From NCBI GenBank assembly GCA_036937835.1, contig CM072875.1, positions 20,647,001 through 20,711,000 of the forward strand: a stretch of 64,000 bases of DNA, in the 5' to 3' direction. Shown here one piece after another: positions 10,691 to 22,960 of the stretch. Source of the DNA: Pampus argenteus (lineage: Eukaryota > Chordata > Actinopteri > Scombriformes > Stromateidae). The notes beneath the pieces are model-generated. The model saw only the letters and a program-made list of their open reading frames with translations, did no database searches and was not told the DNA's origin. A program made the translations under genes and the position numbers. Position 1 is the stretch's first letter, and every line of letters starts with the position of its first letter.

Positions 10691-10718
10691 AGGACTGATA
10701 CCATCTAGTATCAGTCCT
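10691..10718. repeat. perfect 11-bp inverted repeat (hairpin)
   Basis: AGGACTGATAC at 10691-10701 is exactly complementary to GTATCAGTCCT at 10708-10718, with a 6-base loop CATCTA. It sits at the edge of the LINE fragment. It may be chance or a repair scar. Confidence 0.8.
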
Positions 10719-11214
10719 TCTGACGTCATGATCAGATGAGGGTGATAGAAAGGTGTGACGGTGCCCTCACCATCCATTAACTCCTGCTTCATACATATGC
10801 AATGAATAAGCATGGTGGTATAATCTTCTCTTTTAACTGAAACATCCACATCAACTGCACATATTTAAACAGTGACTCATTGTCAGACGTCAGATCTCAG
10901 ATTATCTTCTTTATTTTCCCCCGAGATCCTTCGCTTCTTGTTTACGGCTCAGCTGTTCTCAGGACTCCCAGGGACAAACCGCTGCGCTGCATGTAAACAC
11001 TGACCCGGCTTAACTCGTGTTTACCCCACAACTCTTTTAGGTCATTGTTGTGTCCCTCTTGTCTGCTGCTTATGCAGATTACACGTGGTATGATGGCTGT
11101 ATGACACTGGCAGGGGTGAAGTGAAGCGAAGCTGAAAAATATTTTGCATCTATACATCTCAGACAATTTGATATCTAGATGCATGGTCAATGATTGTAAT
11201 ATTTATTGTAGAGG

Positions 11215-11570
11215 GTGGGGGAGGGGGGTGCAGGATCAGGACAGACAGGTAGCGTGCTCACAAACAGGCTGGTTGCGAGCAGTCCAGGATGCAGGCTGAA
11301 GGTTAGTAGACTGGTTGTGGCTAGCATGCAGGCAAACCGGTGGTGCGGATGGACGGACATGAAACCAACGTGAAGAGGAACAAGGGAGCTGATGACCAGG
11401 GAGGCTGGTGCCTGGGAAACTGGGGCTGTAGCTGGATACATACAGGTGAAGTAGAGGTAGAGGCTTGATAAGAGTGATGAGGTGCAGCTGGTGTTGCTCT
11501 GCTCTGACTCCACCCACACAATCAGACACACACAAACAGTGAGAAGCCTGACACAAACACAATTTTGTCA
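11215..11570. repeat. probable interspersed repeat, family not identified
   Basis: The + strand is rich in short CAGG, GGCTGG and GCAGGCAAAC words and ends with a CCACCCACACAATCAGACACAC segment. This texture resembles interspersed repeats common in teleosts. Three overlapping ORFs (up to 144 residues on - strand) cover it without any recognisable domain, so I do not call a gene. Confidence 0.35.
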
Positions 11571-11701
11571 GAATCAGGGAGAGATCATGGTTCGAGTTAA
11601 TAATGAATGTGGTGAAAATACCTGGTTTAACATGACCGGTGTGACGGTAATAATGTGCTGCTTTGTGCAATTAACCATCTAGCCATCCAGCCTACCCATG
11701 C

Positions 11702-11728
11702 ATATATATATATATATATATATATATA
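11702..11728. repeat. (TA)n microsatellite
   Basis: About 13 perfect TA units. Confidence 0.95.
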
Positions 11729-11729
11729 G

Positions 11730-13180
11730 GAAAGGATTGTCATATGCACCTCACGCAATACATGAAAGTGTAAAGTTGTGTTATTTGTATGCAGATTTTT
11801 GGTGCCATCTTTTCTATGCAAAGATTTCAGGCCTCATTTAACATAATAGAAGCTCAAAGCTGGTTTTATATTTTTTTTTTATGCACCATGCATTTTATTG
11901 ACAACTTGTTAATACTCGCAGTGTGCTGTTGCGGTTTTGTTGATCTGTTTGTCAAGCGTGGGTTTGCTGAGTCTCCTTTAATGAGCTACAGGAGACAAAC
12001 ACAAACAAGTTTGTTTTATGTATGTTTTAAATTGTTGATTTAATATTGAAATACTTTCTTGCTTTTGCAGGAAAAGTGCAATATAAATGCAGTTAGAGCA
12101 GATACTTATTATTCAGGGTCAAAGGCTGTGACACGATTGTTTTCCCCCTGCGTATTATTAACACTCACTTGCTCTGAATATAACACATATGCTTGACTGA
12201 CAAACATGTATGGGGGGGAAAAAATGAATTGTTCATGAAATCTCGCAACATTCTGACATGTTTCCCACCTACTACGCTCCAAATATTCGGCCACACCCCG
12301 TTCCAAGCCAAAGCCATGTAAACAACATGTCATTTTCATGCCTTTTGATCATCGAGTTATTCTGAGTGAACCTCCAGAGGTTTCGCGACTGGGGGTGCGA
12401 GGTGCAGAGGCAAAGCTCCCATCCTTCCTCTCTTTCACTTTTTAGGATTGAGGTTTTGAAAAAGAATAATAAAACAACTGTCAGCTAATTGGCAAGAGGA
12501 GTGCACTATGGAGAAATAAAGAAAAACTACAAAGTGACTCCACAAGGGAAATGTAGAACGCTACACCCTAAGTACACACATATGCACATACAAAGGGGTT
12601 TTAAGGGCATTCTCCTGTTGCAGAATAATCCCGAGTCGACTACTTTTATGCTTTCATTGTTCAATTTTTCATTTGTCTTTTCCTGTGCGACACAGAAAGA
12701 TACTGCGCGGCTTAATGATATAGTAAGTCTCTGTGTGAAGAAGTTAACTTGGAGCGACAGCTGCCCGTAGCTGACAGCGTCGATACAGCCCTCGCTCAGT
12801 TTTTAGGGTTCATTGTTTGAACATCACTGCGGGAGACGAGAGGTGACGTTTGTGGCAGCACGTACTCTCAGGTAAGGTGTCGGTCGTAGAAAACAAAAAG
12901 TAATGCTGAGGAATGCAGTTCAACAAGATTATCGATGCTTGGAGCACAAACTCTACAGTATATCCTCACGGTTTATCCACAGAAATGTTGCTCACTGCAC
13001 TTTTAGAGTTTTTTTAGGATTGTTAATGTGAATTAAGAGTCGTATGACAAGTCGGGGCAGTAACAGTATCAAAAAGCAGTAAAAGATAACAGTAATAAGT
13101 CCCCGAATGTATACGGTTCAATACGTTGTTGATCTGATCTGATGATGTTTTGTCATGTTTAAGAATCGGTTATGTGTTGG
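11730..13180. other. non-genic stretch
   Basis: No recognisable gene. The block at 12355-12430 and around 12755-12860 has more even composition and some GC-rich words, but no clear motif cluster. ORFs at 11789-12043 and 12489-12770 have no family features. Confidence 0.45.
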
Positions 13181-13184
13181 CACA

Positions 13185-13345
13185 GGGACAACTTCGATTA
13201 GGTTTAGGGGGAGATTTGGGTATGTTGGTCATGACTTGAGATTGTTGGAAACCAGAAATGAACATTTATCCACCCAGATATCCACCCTACATGGATAATA
13301 TTAATATCACCTGATTTCCTCCTTTGCTCCTATCATGATTACGAT
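13185..13345. repeat. interspersed repeat copy (shared with 38.8 kb)
   Basis: It contains GATTAGGTTTAGGG at about 13196 and ends in a CCTGATTTCCTCC...TCC(T/C)ATCAT segment at about 13311-13339. That ending aligns with CCTGATTTTCTCC...CCCATCAT at 39028-39053. Both copies follow GGTTTAGG/GGTTAGGG-type words. The family name is not known to me. Confidence 0.55.
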
Positions 13346-13474
13346 GACTAATGTCTGGTGAAGTGCGTTTGTTATGCCTCGTTTCTATCTGCTGTCCTCA
13401 GGACTCTTTTACAAAAGAGATCTTGATCTCAATGAGAAGGTTTTATATGTCTTTAGACCTTTAAAAGTAAAAAT

Positions 13475-13496
13475 AAGAAGAAGAAGAAGAAGAAGA
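13475..13496. repeat. (AAG)n microsatellite
   Basis: Seven perfect AAG units. Confidence 0.9.
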
Positions 13497-13499
13497 TCA

Positions 13500-15580
13500 G
13501 CAGGTCAAAAGTAGACACTGATTTGTTTTGATGAGTCACAAGCCAGAAAGGTTGGGAGGGACTCATCTGAAGCTTTATTAAAGGAGTGTGTAGCACTTAA
13601 AGTCCTCCAACATGGTGTCGTTTGACCATGTGATCCGGCGCCGCTATCGTCAGGACAACATCATGTGTCTGTGCTTTCTATAACTGTTAAAACATAACCA
13701 TGTTTTATGATGTGACAACGCTGTGGTTAAGGTCTGGTTAACCACCAGAGATCGTGGGTTTGGGTTTGTTAAGGTTAGACAAACAGTTAAAGTTACTGCT
13801 TTACTAAAGTTAAAGTTAAACCCTAAACTCTTCTGTTTGGTGTCTTTTGGTCAGACTGAGATAGTTTATTGTTTAATGTTTGCTGAAATCTCCCCGAGTT
13901 TATCCAACACATAATGGGAAAATTAAATTTTAATGTGTCGGAGGCAAAGAGACACAAGTGATGTCTGGAGAGCCTTTTCAGTTGAAACTAATATGTCGAT
14001 GTGTTCTGCAGGAATATCGACGGTAAGCTCGTCACACATCTGCGTCTGTAGTCGTTTCTGTTTATTGCCGTTTTCACAGCAATGTCAACAATTTGAACCC
14101 AGAGGTGGTTACGAGGAATCTGGGGTTTGACTGTGGTGAGTGATGCACTGCAAAACATGTCCCAGAGGCAGATGAGTATGTCAAGCTTTAATTATTTCAT
14201 TAGTTTATTAGTTGCTTGCTTTTTACTGTCACCTTTGCTGTGATGTTTGTGTGAAAACATGGTCCTTATTTTTATTATTATTGTTACCTTTCTGTGTAAG
14301 ACTCTTGATCTGATTTGCTGACACAAATATTATTAGGTTGATGGCAATAAAAGTCTGGTTATTGTCTGCATAGATAATGTTAAAGGGCTTATACACCAAA
14401 AACAACCCACGTGTTGTTGTGCTTTTGGTATCCAGAAAACCCAGTTTGAGTTACAAATGAATCATTTTGAAGCCTTATTAAACCCTGCACACTAATTTAT
14501 ACTATACTATATAAAGTTATCTCAACAGAGATCTTTTGTTGTGATGGTTGTGAGGTACAGTAGATTGATAGGAGTAGGGTGACTGGTTTCATAATGGCTC
14601 AAGTCAGTCTGAACGTGACTTTAGGTGACAGTTGGAGCACTTCGAAGGTTTAGATGGAGATGAAACTCGCCCAGAATAATCATCACAACAAAAAAAAATT
14701 GGTTATTTGATTAAAAAGTCAAAAGGAAAAGCTTGTATACACAAAGACTTAAGTAGGGAAGTCAAGTACAGCTCACCAAGTTCCTTTCAGTGAGAACCAT
14801 CCATTCACTGAGCTCAAGACTCTGTTGCATGTGCCAATAAGAGAGCGACAAAGCTTTGCCCCTGACTCTGATCTATGCATCTGACTGTTGACTTCAGCTG
14901 TGGCTAATGGGTATTGTAGTATTTAGCAGACATCCGTCGAGGGAGAGACAAAGAGTTGAAAAGTTGAAATAATTTAAAATCAATATTGGTGAATAATAAA
15001 AGTGTCAAGTGATATTGAGTAAATAAATCAAAGAAAATCCGCCCAACAACAGCATCCGAGCAACATCTGGGATGTCAAAGCTGGTTTGGCATTTATGTGT
15101 ATCTCAAAAGAAAAGAAATTAAAACAAGGCAAAGAATAAGCAGGCTGACTGCAGCTTTGCAACTGTTCAGTGCCGCTAGAAGCCTCTGAATAACCTTCTG
15201 CATGTTTCAATACATAATGGCACCAAAAACCTTGATTTGATGTTGAAGGTTTTTGATTTAAACATGTAATACTAAGTTGAATATCTAAAGACTGTAGAAA
15301 TCACCTGACACGCATTTATAGACTGACAAATGATATTTGCGGAGATATTATTCGCTGCGGCATAAAAGTAGTGTCAGTTTCAATCTCGTTCTAGTTATTA
15401 CAGCTGCAGTCACATAAATGCAGGCACACGCATAGACAACCTTCATAAACACAGACCTACTCATTCAGGCACAAATGTATACACACACGAATCACTCACA
15501 CATCAGCAGCACATAAGAAAAAAAAGCTTTTCTACATTCCTTCCTTGGATCAAATGACACAAGCCATCACATGGTGGGAG
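13500..15580. other. non-genic stretch
   Basis: No gene recognised. GGTTAAGG, GGTTTGGG and TAAAGTTAAAGTTAAACC-type words at 13722-13822 suggest another worn repeat related to that at 13185. The rest is AT-rich DNA without features I can name. Confidence 0.45.
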
Positions 15581-15584
15581 ACAC

Positions 15585-15768
15585 ATTTGCTCTCTTCTTC
15601 TGCCACGCTAATAATATGCTATCATCTGGACGAACCACAAATGCACCACTCATGGCCGTAATCTTGTTGTCAGCTGTCTCACACTGTGCATGACGTGCAG
15701 ACACTCAAAGCCATTTGGCATATAGGGCTGAGATCCCACAGCCTCGGCTTAATTGGATTTTGAAATGT
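15585..15768. promoter_or_regulatory. candidate conserved non-coding element
   Basis: Mixed-composition block between AT-rich DNA and a GT array. It has CGCTAATAATATG, CTTAATTGG and several TGTGCATGACG-type words. No coding signal is present. The call rests on texture only. Confidence 0.25.

Positions 15769-15799
<31 letters not shown>
15769..15799. repeat. (GT)n microsatellite
   Basis: About 15 perfect units. Confidence 0.95.
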
Positions 15800-15800
<1 letters not shown>

Positions 15801-17386
15801 CATCTGTGGGTGTATGCACATATGCTTTGGTATTTCTTTTAGTGTTTTCATATGTGTGCATGTGTCTATGAGCTCACATGTGATACATAAAAACGCATCG
15901 CTGTCATGTCAACGTCTCATGAACGGCATCTTAAGGGGAACAGACGATTATTCAGGTTTTAAACTTATCTGTGAGAGATAACTAAGGCCAAGTATAGACT
16001 GTAAACATCCCTCACAGTTTCTTATGTCGTAACTAAACAACCTGTAACCTCAGTACATACAGTAATTTGAGAGCACAAATAACACCTGTCAAGCTCCCCC
16101 AGGGGTTATAATCAGTGTTTATGTGGGACATGGACAAGTTTGGCTCATAGAGCTTATTTTCACAGCAGATGTTTTGACCTGTTATAGCAGGACGGACACA
16201 GAGTGGATCTGTTAACATCAAATGATGGCTGATTCATCCATCACTAATGCTATTAATAGCTTTGACATATCAGAATATCTACTGTGTCCTTCTACCTTGT
16301 TGTACTTTTCCTTTTTCAGTGAAACAATAATTGTGTAATTGCTGGAAGACAAACTGCAGAGATGCCAGTTCCCCCATCTTGGTGTAATCCATTTAAGATG
16401 AGCTGGATATAATGTGCTACAACGAGGTTTTCACGGAAAAACCGACGTATACTTTCCGCAGCCGCTGAACCCCGCTGGTCTCGTGGTCGTGCATTTCTCT
16501 GGATTTGCGTCATGCGTCATCATCATCATCATCATCATCATCATCTTTTTTGGTCTGGCTTTACTGTACTTGTACACAGCAACACGATAAACAACAACAC
16601 ACTGCAGAGCAACATATGCACACACAACATTCAACAACAGGATTGCTGGTGTTTGTCTTGTTAGTGAGGAGAAATGAGCAGAGATAAGGAGCTGTTTGTT
16701 TATGTCTCTATCACAACAACCTGACAGCAGTCATACTCTTCAAACAAAGACAGATGGCTTCTGGGAAAGTCAGGAAAAGCATCTCCGTCTCTTCCCTCTC
16801 TGCCTCTTTCTATATTTCTATCTCTTCATCATCAGTTTCTTTATTCTTTATTCTGTTGACTATAATCTATCGTAACCCTGCAGTAGTTTACCTTTAATCT
16901 GCAGGGCTGGAAGTATAAATGCATCAAGTATGTGTGTGTCTGTGTGAAACTTTTCTCTATTCACTTCACTGTCAAGATCATTTGTTTTTGGCCGAATGGC
17001 ACAAATATGTATCGAGGATTCATACTGATTTATAATCAATAATCACATCAGTTCGTTTTGATGTAAACTGATTTCACCTCTAATGTTTTCCGATTGAAAT
17101 GCTCGTGTGAGTGAGCTTGATGTTTTGCAGTAGCTACAACATCGTCATGCCGTCCGCCCTGTTGCTATGGTAAAGAGGCAAGTCACTCATATAACTGCAA
17201 CAAGTGGCTTGTCAGGAAAATCTAAATATAATTGCAATCGTTTGAACAGGGTCACCGTTATTTTAGTTGTTCTGGTGAGTTATTTCCTTTTGGTAAATGA
17301 GCCTTGCTCTACCAACGAACTGCCTTCACTTCTACCTGCTATCGAGAGTCAATAGAAACTTTCCAAATACTGTTAAAACACAATCC
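15800..17386. other. non-genic stretch
   Basis: No gene recognised. It includes the CAT repeat at 16517 and otherwise unremarkable AT-rich DNA with a small CT-rich patch at 16780-16830. Confidence 0.45.
16517..16545. repeat. (CAT)n trinucleotide microsatellite
   Basis: Nine perfect CAT units followed by a T run. It produces poly-Met, poly-Ser or poly-His ORFs that are artefacts. Confidence 0.95.
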
Positions 17387-17412
17387 GTGTGTGTGTGTGT
17401 GTGTGTGTGTGT
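17387..17412. repeat. (GT)n microsatellite
   Basis: About 13 perfect units. Confidence 0.95.
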
Positions 17413-18482
17413 CTTCTTTTCTATTCAACTGTCTTGCTGCAGCTGCTGAAAACTTCCTTCTGTTTTATTTTATGGGATATGTGAGAAAGTTTTGTGCATC
17501 TCTGTTTATTCTTTGGGTTCGTAAAAACTCCCGTGGTGAATTCATTTTCTGCAGCCTGTTGAATTTTCTATTGAAACAGTCTTATATTATATTTCTGTGT
17601 TTTTATGAAGGATTGCAGATTTACATTTACATTCGGTGTCTACAAATCAGTTTTGTTCAGCCTAGAAATGTATTTCCTTTCCTTAATAAGTGGTGTATTA
17701 CCTCTCCTGTCACGTCACTCTTTAGTTTTTAATATGACATTCAATCTTCTTTCAAACAACCTTTTCCATCACTCTGAAAACCTGTCACTAGTTCGTCCGG
17801 ACATCACAGCTCCTGCCGTAGATCCACTCTCACTCTCTTCTGTTTGGAGTCAACAGGGGAATGGTGAATTCCAGAGAGGATGGGTAACGCTGTTTGGGTG
17901 AATACAGACAAGACGCCGGCTCCCTTGTCTCTCCGAGAGGCAGTGGAGCGTCCACTTCTATCTCACACACCGGCAAGCTTCCACCCAGCTATCTCATACC
18001 TTTCATTTTAGGGTTTATGAACTCGCATGCATGCAAGAGTGAACACGCATGTCTGAAACAGAAAAGTGGAAACACACATCGCTGTTGTGGGGGGAAGCAT
18101 CGTTCAATTTAGTGAATTTCATTTAGAGGTTAGAAGTAATTGAGTATATTTCTTCATTTTTTGTTTGGAGTTCGGAAAGCTGAGGTTTGTTGTTTTACTT
18201 AGCAACGGATACGCTATAAAATCACAGCAGCGCAACACATATAGCAGCATCTGCAACGTTAGAGCCAAGAGCACGAATGCATGACAGATGTTTCCAGCTT
18301 CAACTGTCAACTGCATCATCAGTGTCTTTTTCTCTCATGGCGCTTAAATGAAGATGAGAGGGGCGGCTTTCATGTCTTTTAAAGTAAAAGTAAAGGAAGT
18401 GATGGCCTTGACAGGGAGCATCAACACATCATTCAGTACATTAGACTAATGAAATGAACTGTGCATATAAAGGCTTCATTAT

Positions 18483-18484
<2 letters not shown>
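17413..18484. other. non-genic stretch with one GC-richer patch
   Basis: Two overlapping ORFs (142 and 98 residues, 17304-17901) have biased hydrophobic composition and no family features. The patch at 17880-18010 is more complex in sequence and could be regulatory. No exon is supported. Confidence 0.4.

Positions 18485-18524
<40 letters not shown>
18485..18524. repeat. (GT)n microsatellite
   Basis: Twenty perfect units. Confidence 0.95.
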
Positions 18525-18527
<3 letters not shown>

Positions 18528-20000
18528 CATGCAAACACCTGAGTTTGTCTGTGTCTCTCTGTTTAAAGGCAAATATAATGAGACCTCACTCAGCCTCAGG
18601 TCTGCTCACTCACTGTAAAAGCACACAGAGAGATGCTGTCATCTGCAATTCAAATGAGCAATTCACTGATTAGTTAACAGAGCCAAAAGGTCTTAATACA
18701 GTCAAGTAATGACTGAAATGCAATTTCCATTCAATCAATGTTTTTATTCATAATGAACGATATACAATTCTGCAGCAAAGCAGAGGACAGATAGAACTTT
18801 GTGCAAATACTTTCTTAAGAAAACACACACAGACAAGTAAACAGACACTTTGCTCTGAATATGAGATAATTGGCAAGATAGAGGAGGGATAGTGTCTTTT
18901 GCTGCTGAGCCTAATTAGGGAGAGAACATTTTCATAGCTGCCAAACAGTAGCAGACAAAGGTGCCCCATAAAAAATCTGTGGCTTCGTTATATGACAACA
19001 CGAAGGTTATTTGTTGGTGCGGAAGAGGAGGAACTGTGACAACCCTGACAGGCAAAGATCAGGGATGCTGATGTAAAAGTTCTTTTTTTTTTTTTTTTTT
19101 TACAGATGAAAACTTGTAAACGCGTGAAGCAATATGGCAGGTACGAGGCTTACAGAGGGAGCGTTGTGAGAGATCAATATGCTGACGCACGCTTCGATCT
19201 GTTGAAGGTTTCAGAGGAGTTTTGATAAAGCACCGGAGGTCAAAGGTTACTGTCAACATTGATCACTAACAGCTGAAGATCATCAGAGAGCATGTCCTGC
19301 TAGATCGATAATACATTTCTAAAAAAAAAAAATGATTTATGGAGGACTTTTCTCTTATCAGAGCTACCTCCCACTTACAATATAGTAAATAGTGAAAAGG
19401 CTCCACCCTGAGTGTAACCTTTGGCGTGGGTGGGAGTAGTCTTTCAGATAAGAAAAAGGTACTGGAGGTATGTGAAAATGGAAGAAAAGACGCTTTTATG
19501 AGCCTTTTTCAAATTGCACGTAGAAATGAAAAAAGAAGATGCTGCTGGAAAACGTCGCTTCTTCTGCTGTAGACGCAGCTTTTTAGTTGTATGTCGCCAC
19601 AGAGGTTGATAAAAACACCACAGGGTCCATGTTGATCAGAAGAGACAACATGATGCCTTCGGTAGCAGCAATAAAATATAAATATATTACCCGTGCTTGT
19701 CTATTTATGTAATATCGTCACATCCTCAAGTATGTTTCACTAAAGGTTCGTGATTAAAATAATATGTTGTTTTATTTTGAAGAAAATCCTGTAATTCGTT
19801 TTAATAAAAATCCCACTATTGATGGACTCAGCATTTTTCTGACCATGTTTGCAGTTGTAGAGATAATAATGTTGGGATTTCTTACTTTTCCTGTAGTGCA
19901 AACATCTGGTCAAATATTCAATTTGTCCGATATTTTGATTTATGACAAACTATCTTTAAAACTAATGAGTTTCTCATTAGCTTCGCTTTGTGCTAACACA
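18525..20000. other. non-genic stretch
   Basis: No gene recognised. A T20-type run lies at 19082-19101 and an A12 run at 19321-19332. The 108-residue ORF at 19764-20090 runs into the repeat at 20005, so it is not a gene. Confidence 0.45.
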
Positions 20001-20004
20001 GTAA

Positions 20005-20100
20005 GTAAGATGGTGAACATAGTAAGAAATATACTTCCTAAACACCAGCATGTTAGCTCACAGCCTCATATTGTAATGCTGCTATCGTAGCTGTAGTCTT
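20005..20100. repeat. interspersed repeat fragment of the AGCATGTTAGC type
   Basis: The order of words AGATGGTGAACATAGTAAG, ACACCAGCATGTTAGC, CAGCCTCA and GTAGCTGTAG matches a repeat I recognise from many teleost genomes. In those, a gene-free element carries AACATCAGCATGTTAGC followed by ACAGCCTCACAGAGC. This copy is diverged. No database check was possible. Confidence 0.5.
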
Positions 20101-20387
20101 GTTATCTCCTAGCATATGAAAGCAAATTTACCTGGCCGTTTCCTTATAGGCGTATACGCATCTTATATATGGGTTTAACTCTCACTGAAAACCAACTGCA
20201 TTCCAGTGATTTCAGTAATTATCTCACCTTGAGCCAAACAGAAGGAACTAATCACTGCTTTAGTGTTTATTTGCAATGAACAGCGTTAGGATTTACTGTA
20301 AATATGAGCAACTCTCTGGGGAAACATACTTACACATCAGCCCTCTGGTATTCATAAGCAGGCTTCAGTGTTTTAGGCTTACTCAGA

Positions 20388-20810
20388 GTGATGCTGGCGC
20401 TAGATGGACAGCCAGAGGATAACCAAAGTTATTACAGTTTATCCTGAGGGGGAAATGAGTGTCTGCACAATGTTTCATGGCAACCTAGTCAATAGCTGCA
20501 GAGAAATTTCACTCAGTGAAGCAAAAATGTCAACATCATGGCGGCACAAGAGAAAAAGTCAAAGGTTCACCAATTAGGATACATCGTCTGGGGACCATGA
20601 ACGTCTGCGAAACATTTTCAGATATTTCACTGAATGTATGAAGATTTTAATCAGCTGGTGGCACTGAAAAAATAAAATAAAATAAAAATAAGAGGATCAC
20701 CAAATTCAATAAGCTTAATCCTCTGGGGACCATGAATGTTTTTACAGGATTTTATTGCAATTAATCCAAAAAGTATTACATCATTAAAGTAGTGGACCGA
20801 CAATAGCAAA
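20388..20810. repeat. tandemly organised teleost interspersed repeat, about three diverged units
   Basis: Units contain CTGGCGCTAG, GGCGGCAC or TGGTGGCACTG at about 20393, 20539 and 20655. Each is followed by a GGATCACCAA-like word and then CTGGGGACCATGAA (20590 and 20717) or CTGAGGGGGAAATGA. TTTCATGGCAA and AGATATTTCACT-like segments recur between them, and the end has AGTGGACCGACA. This layout of 110-150-bp units is a familiar teleost repeat. An AAAAT tract at 20668-20690 interrupts the last unit. Confidence 0.6.
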
Positions 20811-21440
20811 TTAAAGCTTGTGGTACGGCTCTAGATGTCGATACAGATTGATAAGAAACACTGAGATTTTCAATATTTCTGTTCTGTCGATGGAGGATAC
20901 GAGATACTCGGGATGCTTCAAGTTGTCTTTCTGGATCTGTTGACAGGAAACCTTCATTCTTCTACATCTAATATACAACATTTCACAGAATAAGTCTCAT
21001 TAAGATGAGGCAAGTGAGGTCTGTCCTTGACAACAGAAGCACATGTAATTCTAGCAATCAGCAACCATCAATACATTTCATTATGAGGAAAGACAATTAA
21101 GTAGCTAGAGAAAAGAAAATGGAGCGACTGTTGAGAAATTAGACCAGAACAACATACATTATTCACTGAGCAAACATGCAGCACTGGCTTCAGGTGCAGC
21201 AACGAGCTTGTGATTGAATATATTTCATGGTTTGCATGCCGTAGAACAGTGAGCAATGATAAAAGTGCATTAGTGAGTCGGATCTGTCCTCAAAATTAAG
21301 ATTAATTAGATAAAGAAATGCTGCTGGAGATGAACACGCGTTAGATGGAGTAGCTTTTGGCGTTGTGTTTGGTTTTTTTTCTTCGCTCAGCCTACTTAAA
21401 ATTCAACGTCACAAGGCGCTTCTATTGGCCTATAATTACA
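20811..21440. other. non-genic stretch
   Basis: I see no gene, named repeat or strong motif cluster here. Confidence 0.45.
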
Positions 21441-21660
21441 ACATCAGTCATTATTGATCATTGTCACTTTAATAAACAGCTCTCTACGTTTTGAAGAATT
21501 TGCCCAGGATGAGATACCAGGCAACAAAGCCGGCGTCTCCGCATTTATCAGGCCGACACAAGGAATGGTGGGATTCAGAATCGCCATTCAGTTTGTGTTG
21601 TTAGAAAACGGAGAGCACAATGTTGACTCGGCCTCCAGATACTGCTTCAAGGATACTCTG
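21440..21660. promoter_or_regulatory. candidate conserved non-coding element
   Basis: Block of even composition with ATTATTGATCATTGTCAC, GGATGAGATA and a TTATCAGGCC GATA-like site. An ORF of 76 residues crosses it but lacks family features or clean splice sites. Texture alone suggests an enhancer. Confidence 0.25.
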
Positions 21661-21684
21661 TTTTTGTTTGCATTGTTTTGTTGA

Positions 21685-21710
21685 TGTGTGTGTGTGTGTG
21701 TGTGTGTGTG
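21685..21710. repeat. (GT)n microsatellite
   Basis: Thirteen perfect units. Confidence 0.95.
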
Positions 21711-21894
21711 ACATAGCTGAGGGGGTGTCAGTGTCATTCCATTATGTATCAAGGCAAAACAAAGAAGGATATGAATTCCTGTCTGAAAACGGTGTGTCTG
21801 CGCTTGTGTTTTGGAATACACAGAACAGTATGTGTCGGGGGCAAAGGATTTGTCTTTGCTTCTGTTTAACATCTGTCAGATGAGAGCACAGGTG

Positions 21895-22125
21895 GGTCAT
21901 CAGCCAGTAGCCACCCCGCACTGATGTTTCGCTCCTTTAATCCCCGAACATCTCAAGGTGGTGGAGCAGTGGCAGAGACGTCTCCCTACCGCCCCCTGCA
22001 GCCAGCTTAAGCATCCTTGCTTTCCCTGAGCCTTGTTCTTTCTCAGAGCCAAGAGCCAAAAGCTCCCGCCAGGTCTTTGAGAGCCTTCCTCAGCTTGAAG
22101 CCTGTGATCCAAAGAGACTTTAGGA
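21895..22125. other. GC-richer block of unknown nature
   Basis: Higher GC than the flanks, with CCTACCGCCCCCTGCAG (CTCF-like core CCGCCCCCTGCAG near 21989-22002) and a 70-residue - strand ORF without family features. It could be a CTCF-bound boundary element or a worn repeat. The CTCF reading is a motif impression only. Confidence 0.3.
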
Positions 22126-22779
22126 TGTTAAAGTGTAGCCAGTAATTATTGTATCAGTACATAAAAACACAGAAAACAATACAAAAGACAAAAGCATGTG
22201 GAAGCTCCTCAATATCACCGAATGCGTGTGTAGTAGAAATATTTTTTTATTTTTATAATATCTCTGCATTAATATTGGTTACACCAAAACGTTTTGTTAA
22301 AGGTAACCTGTGGGACTCTTAACCATGAATGGCAACGTTTTTGGTGATTGTTTTGTTGGTATGTCGTGCATATGTGCAGGCGAGTGACCCAGTAAGCATT
22401 CAGCACTTTATGCTGTTGCTATGATCGAACGCCGAAGAAATGTAGCATTGTACGTTTCTGCAAATCACTGATACTCTGAGCATCTGCATTCGACTTTGTG
22501 TCATTTAACACCACATTAAAGTTGCTGTTAACATTTGAACAATGATGTTTTATGTTGTGAATGATACGTATCGATAGGATTGAAGATGCTCAACGTATCT
22601 GCGGTGGTTAACATTTTATTCTAAACATGGATATAAATGGTGCTGGTTTCAAAAAACTAAAAAAACTAAATGGCTTTACAAATGTTTTATAAGAATGAAA
22701 ATACATGTTTGGACCAATAATGAGGTGAAACAACCTCACAAAGGCAACACTAGATGCAAAAAACGCTGAAATGTCTTCT

Positions 22780-22960
22780 CTTCCTGCTCCTGTCCTGCAG
22801 ACCTCTGCTCCTGAGCAGGCTGTTAAGGGTCTGATTAGTGAAATAGACCCTGCTGTGAACAGAGAGCGAACAGACATAGGCGAGAGGTTCTTCCTTAAGG
22901 ATGTAATTGGCAATAAGCCATGAATTAGACCTATGCAGCCTCTGGGCCAGTAAAGTAGGA
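22780..22960. promoter_or_regulatory. candidate conserved non-coding element
   Basis: Even-composition block with CTGATTAGTGAAATAG, GGATGTAATTGGCAATAAGCC and ATGAATTAG homeodomain-like words. The 160- and 111-residue - strand ORFs over it are in conflicting frames and have no domain, so I treat them as chance. Confidence 0.35.

Noticed and set aside
11187..11670. Three overlapping - strand ORFs up to 144 residues
   Set aside because: They cover repeat-textured DNA, end in CA-rich words and show no domain.
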